Shown: piece after piece, positions 7,645 through 8,800 of the stretch
Layout of the letters: the number at the start of each line of letters is the position of its first letter
Numbering within the stretch: the first letter of the stretch is position 1
NCBI GenBank assembly: GCA_016840645.1
Contig: JAEORY010000141.1
Span: 1-8,800, forward strand
Length of the DNA: 8,800 nt
Source: Candidatus Borrarchaeota archaeon
GTDB taxonomy: Archaea > Asgardarchaeota > Sifarchaeia > Borrarchaeales > Borrarchaeaceae
Reading direction: 5' to 3'
The notes under the pieces: model-generated
Databases searched by the model: none
What the model saw: the letters and a program-made list of their open reading frames with translations, nothing else
Told to the model about the DNA's origin: nothing
Position numbers and translations under genes: made by a program

Positions 7645-7672
7645 ACCCTGTAATGCCTTAAAATAGATTAAA
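7630..7672 (+). repeat. Direct repeat duplicating the end of the TPR gene
   Basis: CTTAAAATAGACTAAA (7630-7645) and CTTAAAATAGATTAAA (7657-7672) match at 15 of 16 bases and start 27 bases apart. The first copy encodes the C-terminal LKID and stop; the second, in the same frame but after two stops, would also read LKID and stop. It may be a scar of a lost tandem TPR copy, or chance in A+T-rich DNA. Confidence 0.6.
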
Positions 7673-7673
7673 G

Positions 7674-7922
7674 TCAGCCCACTGGTGTCAGCCAGAAGGC
7701 AATAACTGCACCAAGCATACTGAACGCCAGTTTTACTGCATTATCCGAGAACGATCCAATGAAAATGATGTAAAGACTCACAAAGAACACAATAATTGAT
7801 AAGATTAACTGTAATATCGCCCTGATATCTCTTTTAGGGGAAATAGTTTCTTTTCCTCTCCCATGTCGAAACTCAGATCCTTTTCGTGATCTTCTTGCTA
7901 ATTTTAGCACATTTATCGTCAT
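7674..7922 (-). CDS. Small membrane protein with two predicted helices, unknown function
   Basis: The 82-residue protein starts at the ATG at 7922-7920. The start is fixed by a near-perfect SD, GGAGGTGG (7928-7935), five bases upstream; an earlier in-frame TTG at 7946 lies upstream of that SD and is unlikely. Residues 1-34 are strongly basic (KLARRSRKGSEFRHGRGK, then PKRDIR). Two hydrophobic helices follow at about 35-56 and 62-79, joined by a short GSFSDNAVK turn, and the protein ends WLTPVG. By the positive-inside rule both ends should face the cytoplasm. I do not recognise a family. It converges with the TPR gene, leaving only 29 bases between the stops, and its promoter side abuts the tnpB element. 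The SD and clean topology make it a credible gene rather than a chance frame. Confidence 0.75.
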   Translation of the reverse strand: MTINVLKLARRSRKGSEFRHGRGKETISPKRDIRAILQLILSIIVFFVSLYIIFIGSFSDNAVKLAFSMLGAVIAFWLTPVG

Positions 7923-7927
7923 TTTTT

Positions 7928-7935
7928 CCACCTCC
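7928..7935 (-). promoter_or_regulatory. Strong Shine-Dalgarno deciding the small membrane protein start
   Basis: On the minus strand GGAGGTGG stands five bases before the ATG at 7922. It is the best match to the archaeal anti-SD in the window and rules out the longer TTG-started version. Confidence 0.75.
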
Positions 7936-7967
7936 GTATGTGACAATTCGCTATCTCAACAATCCTG

Positions 7968-7977
7968 CTTATAAAAC
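7968..7977 (-). promoter_or_regulatory. Possible TATA box for the small membrane protein gene
   Basis: GTTTTATAAG on the minus strand predicts a transcription start around 7945-7950 and a leader of about 25 bases carrying the strong SD. It lies just 12 bases from the hairpin at the tnpB element's end, so that insertion seems to have stopped immediately upstream of this promoter. Confidence 0.4.
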
Positions 7978-7989
7978 TTTGTTAGAAGA

Positions 7990-8009
7990 CCCCTCAACTT
8001 GTTGGGGGG
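7990..8009 (+). repeat. Hairpin at the left end of the tnpB element
   Basis: CCCCTCAA (7990-7997) pairs with TTGGGGGG (8002-8009) through eight pairs, one of them T-G, around a CTTG loop. IS200/IS605 elements carry such subterminal hairpins, which the single-strand transposase recognises. A weaker CGGT...ACCG inverted repeat follows within about 8018-8034. Confidence 0.6.
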
Positions 8010-8048
8010 ATGAATTGCGGTTTCACTTTCACCGTAGTGTCCCTAATC

Positions 8049-8056
8049 TTTAAATA
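8049..8056 (+). promoter_or_regulatory. Possible TATA box for tnpB
   Basis: TTTAAATA matches the archaeal box A consensus. It lies about 69 bases upstream of the tnpB ATG, predicting a leader of roughly 40 bases. This would make the element carry its own promoter. Confidence 0.4.
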
Positions 8057-8117
8057 GCTTTTTGCGGATAGTACATCTAGTGACATGAATAGCAGGGGGA
8101 TAACAGGGATAGGTGTG

Positions 8118-8800
8118 ATGAGACGGACTTATCAATATCGCCTGTACCCGACCACACAACAGGCGACTACGTTAACGCAATGGCTGACTACCTGTCGTAT
8201 TTTGTACAACAACGGTCTTGCCGAGCGGAAAAACGCATGGGCGACTCACAAAAAATCAGTTACCTATAATGAGCAAGCTAACCAACTGAAAGACGCTAAA
8301 AAGACCAACCTGTTTTTGAAGGGGATTCACTCTCAGGTCCTTCAAGACGTGCTGAGACGACTGGATAAGACTTTCACCAACTTTTTCAGACGCATCAAGA
8401 AGGGTGAAAAAGCAGGCTATCCACGATTCAAAGGCAAATACCGGTATGACTCTTTTACCTACCCTCAAAGTGGGTTCGCCCTCGATTACCACCACAAGAA
8501 GAAGAAACTCCGCCTCTCGAAAATTGGAGGTATCGCCATTACACTCCACCGTCCTATCCCGTCTGAAGGCGTGATCAAGACCTGTACCATCAAACGAGAT
8601 GTAGACCACTGGTATGCCTGTTTTTCGGTAGAACTGCCTGATCCCGCTCCTCAAACTAAACAAAGAGAGCTACAGAAGGCGATAGGGGTGGATGTGGGGC
8701 TGAAGAGTTTACTGACCTTGCATAATGGGGAGATCATAGCGAACCCCCGCTGGTTGAGAAACTCGGAGAAGAAAGTAGCCAAAGTGCAGCGAAGGAAAGA
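8118..8800 (+). CDS. tnpB: TnpB (IS200/IS605 family RNA-guided nuclease), 3' end outside window
   Basis: An open frame from ATG 8118 to the right edge gives 227 codons of a protein usually near 370-400 residues. It begins MRRTYQYRLYPTTQQ, the standard TnpB opening (R/K-Y-RLYPT-x-x-Q). Then come the helix-turn-helix-like region with CRILYNNGLAER, a GYPRFKGKYRYDSFTYPQ segment (about 100-117), the HWYACFSVELP strand (164-174), and AIGVDVGLKSLLTL with the first RuvC catalytic aspartate at D192. The remaining RuvC residues and zinc finger lie beyond the window. TnpB cuts DNA guided by an RNA made from the element's right end, also outside. The SD may be AGGG at 8105-8108; GGTGTG immediately before the ATG is too close. 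An in-frame ATG at 8085 would add 11 residues not typical of the family. Codon use is richer in G and C than in neighbouring genes, consistent with horizontal transfer. Confidence 0.92.
   Translation, partial: MRRTYQYRLYPTTQQATTLTQWLTTCRILYNNGLAERKNAWATHKKSVTYNEQANQLKDAKKTNLFLKGIHSQVLQDVLRRLDKTFTNFFRRIKKGEKAGYPRFKGKYRYDSFTYPQSGFALDYHHKKKKLRLSKIGGIAITLHRPIPSEGVIKTCTIKRDVDHWYACFSVELPDPAPQTKQRELQKAIGVDVGLKSLLTLHNGEIIANPRWLRNSEKKVAKVQRRK

Larger units (their letters stand above)
7990..8800 (+). mobile_element. IS200/IS605-superfamily (tnpB-only type) element, left part
   Basis: The element comprises a subterminal hairpin, a short leader and the tnpB gene, continuing past the right edge. No Y1 transposase (tnpA) gene precedes tnpB, so it is either an IS1341-like tnpB-only element or has tnpA elsewhere. 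The exact left boundary is unknown; 7990 is the outer base of the hairpin and the true end may be up to about 20 bases further left. Base composition rises sharply here, to about half G+C in tnpB against about a third in sampled lines of the kinase gene, which suggests recent arrival. Confidence 0.7.

Noticed and set aside
8097..8108. GGGATAACAGGG, the core of the I-SceI homing site
   Set aside because: Only part of the 18-base site is present and no homing endonuclease or intron is seen; taken as coincidence.
8256..8663. Long open frame on the minus strand
   Set aside because: It lies wholly inside tnpB, antisense to its conserved TnpB sequence, and its translation resembles no family.

Overview
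The window looks like an A+T-rich archaeal chromosome segment. Gene starts carry GGTGN-type Shine-Dalgarno (SD) sequences, and several upstream regions hold A/T boxes of the archaeal TATA type (TTTATATT, TTTAAATA, CTATAAAAGG) with no obvious bacterial -35/-10 pairs. The very long multi-PAS sensor kinase and the TPR protein are of kinds common in Asgard, Bathyarchaeia-like and methanogen genomes. I cannot place the organism more exactly.

Layout, left to right. (1) The 5' part of an ornithine cyclodeaminase / mu-crystallin family gene (minus strand) runs off the left edge. (2) A divergent AIM24/TIGR00266 family gene (plus). (3) A convergent M20 family deacylase/peptidase gene of the ArgE/DapE type (minus). 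(4) A divergent 3.4-kb sensor histidine kinase gene (plus): seven membrane helices, five PAS domains, HisKA and HATPase_c. Its second and third PAS domains each carry a C-x10-C-x2-C cysteine motif. (5) A TPR-repeat protein gene (plus). Its coding frame clearly extends 67 codons upstream of the first ATG, with an SD-like sequence but no canonical start codon, so AUC initiation or an indel is implied. (6) A short convergent gene for an 82-residue protein with two membrane helices (minus). (7) The left end and first 227 codons of an IS200/IS605-type tnpB gene (plus), clearly richer in G+C than the rest and running off the right edge.

Working together: the kinase and the TPR protein lie on the same strand 192 bp apart, each with an ACTTTATATT box at a similar distance upstream, so they may be co-regulated. 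No response regulator lies beside the kinase. The cyclodeaminase-family and M20 genes could act on related amino-acid substrates, but the AIM24 gene on the opposite strand separates them, so they are not an operon. The tnpB element is the only mobile DNA seen. I saw no tRNA, rRNA or CRISPR array. There is no gene-free stretch over 300 bases; the largest gap (2342-2622) holds promoter-like sequence.
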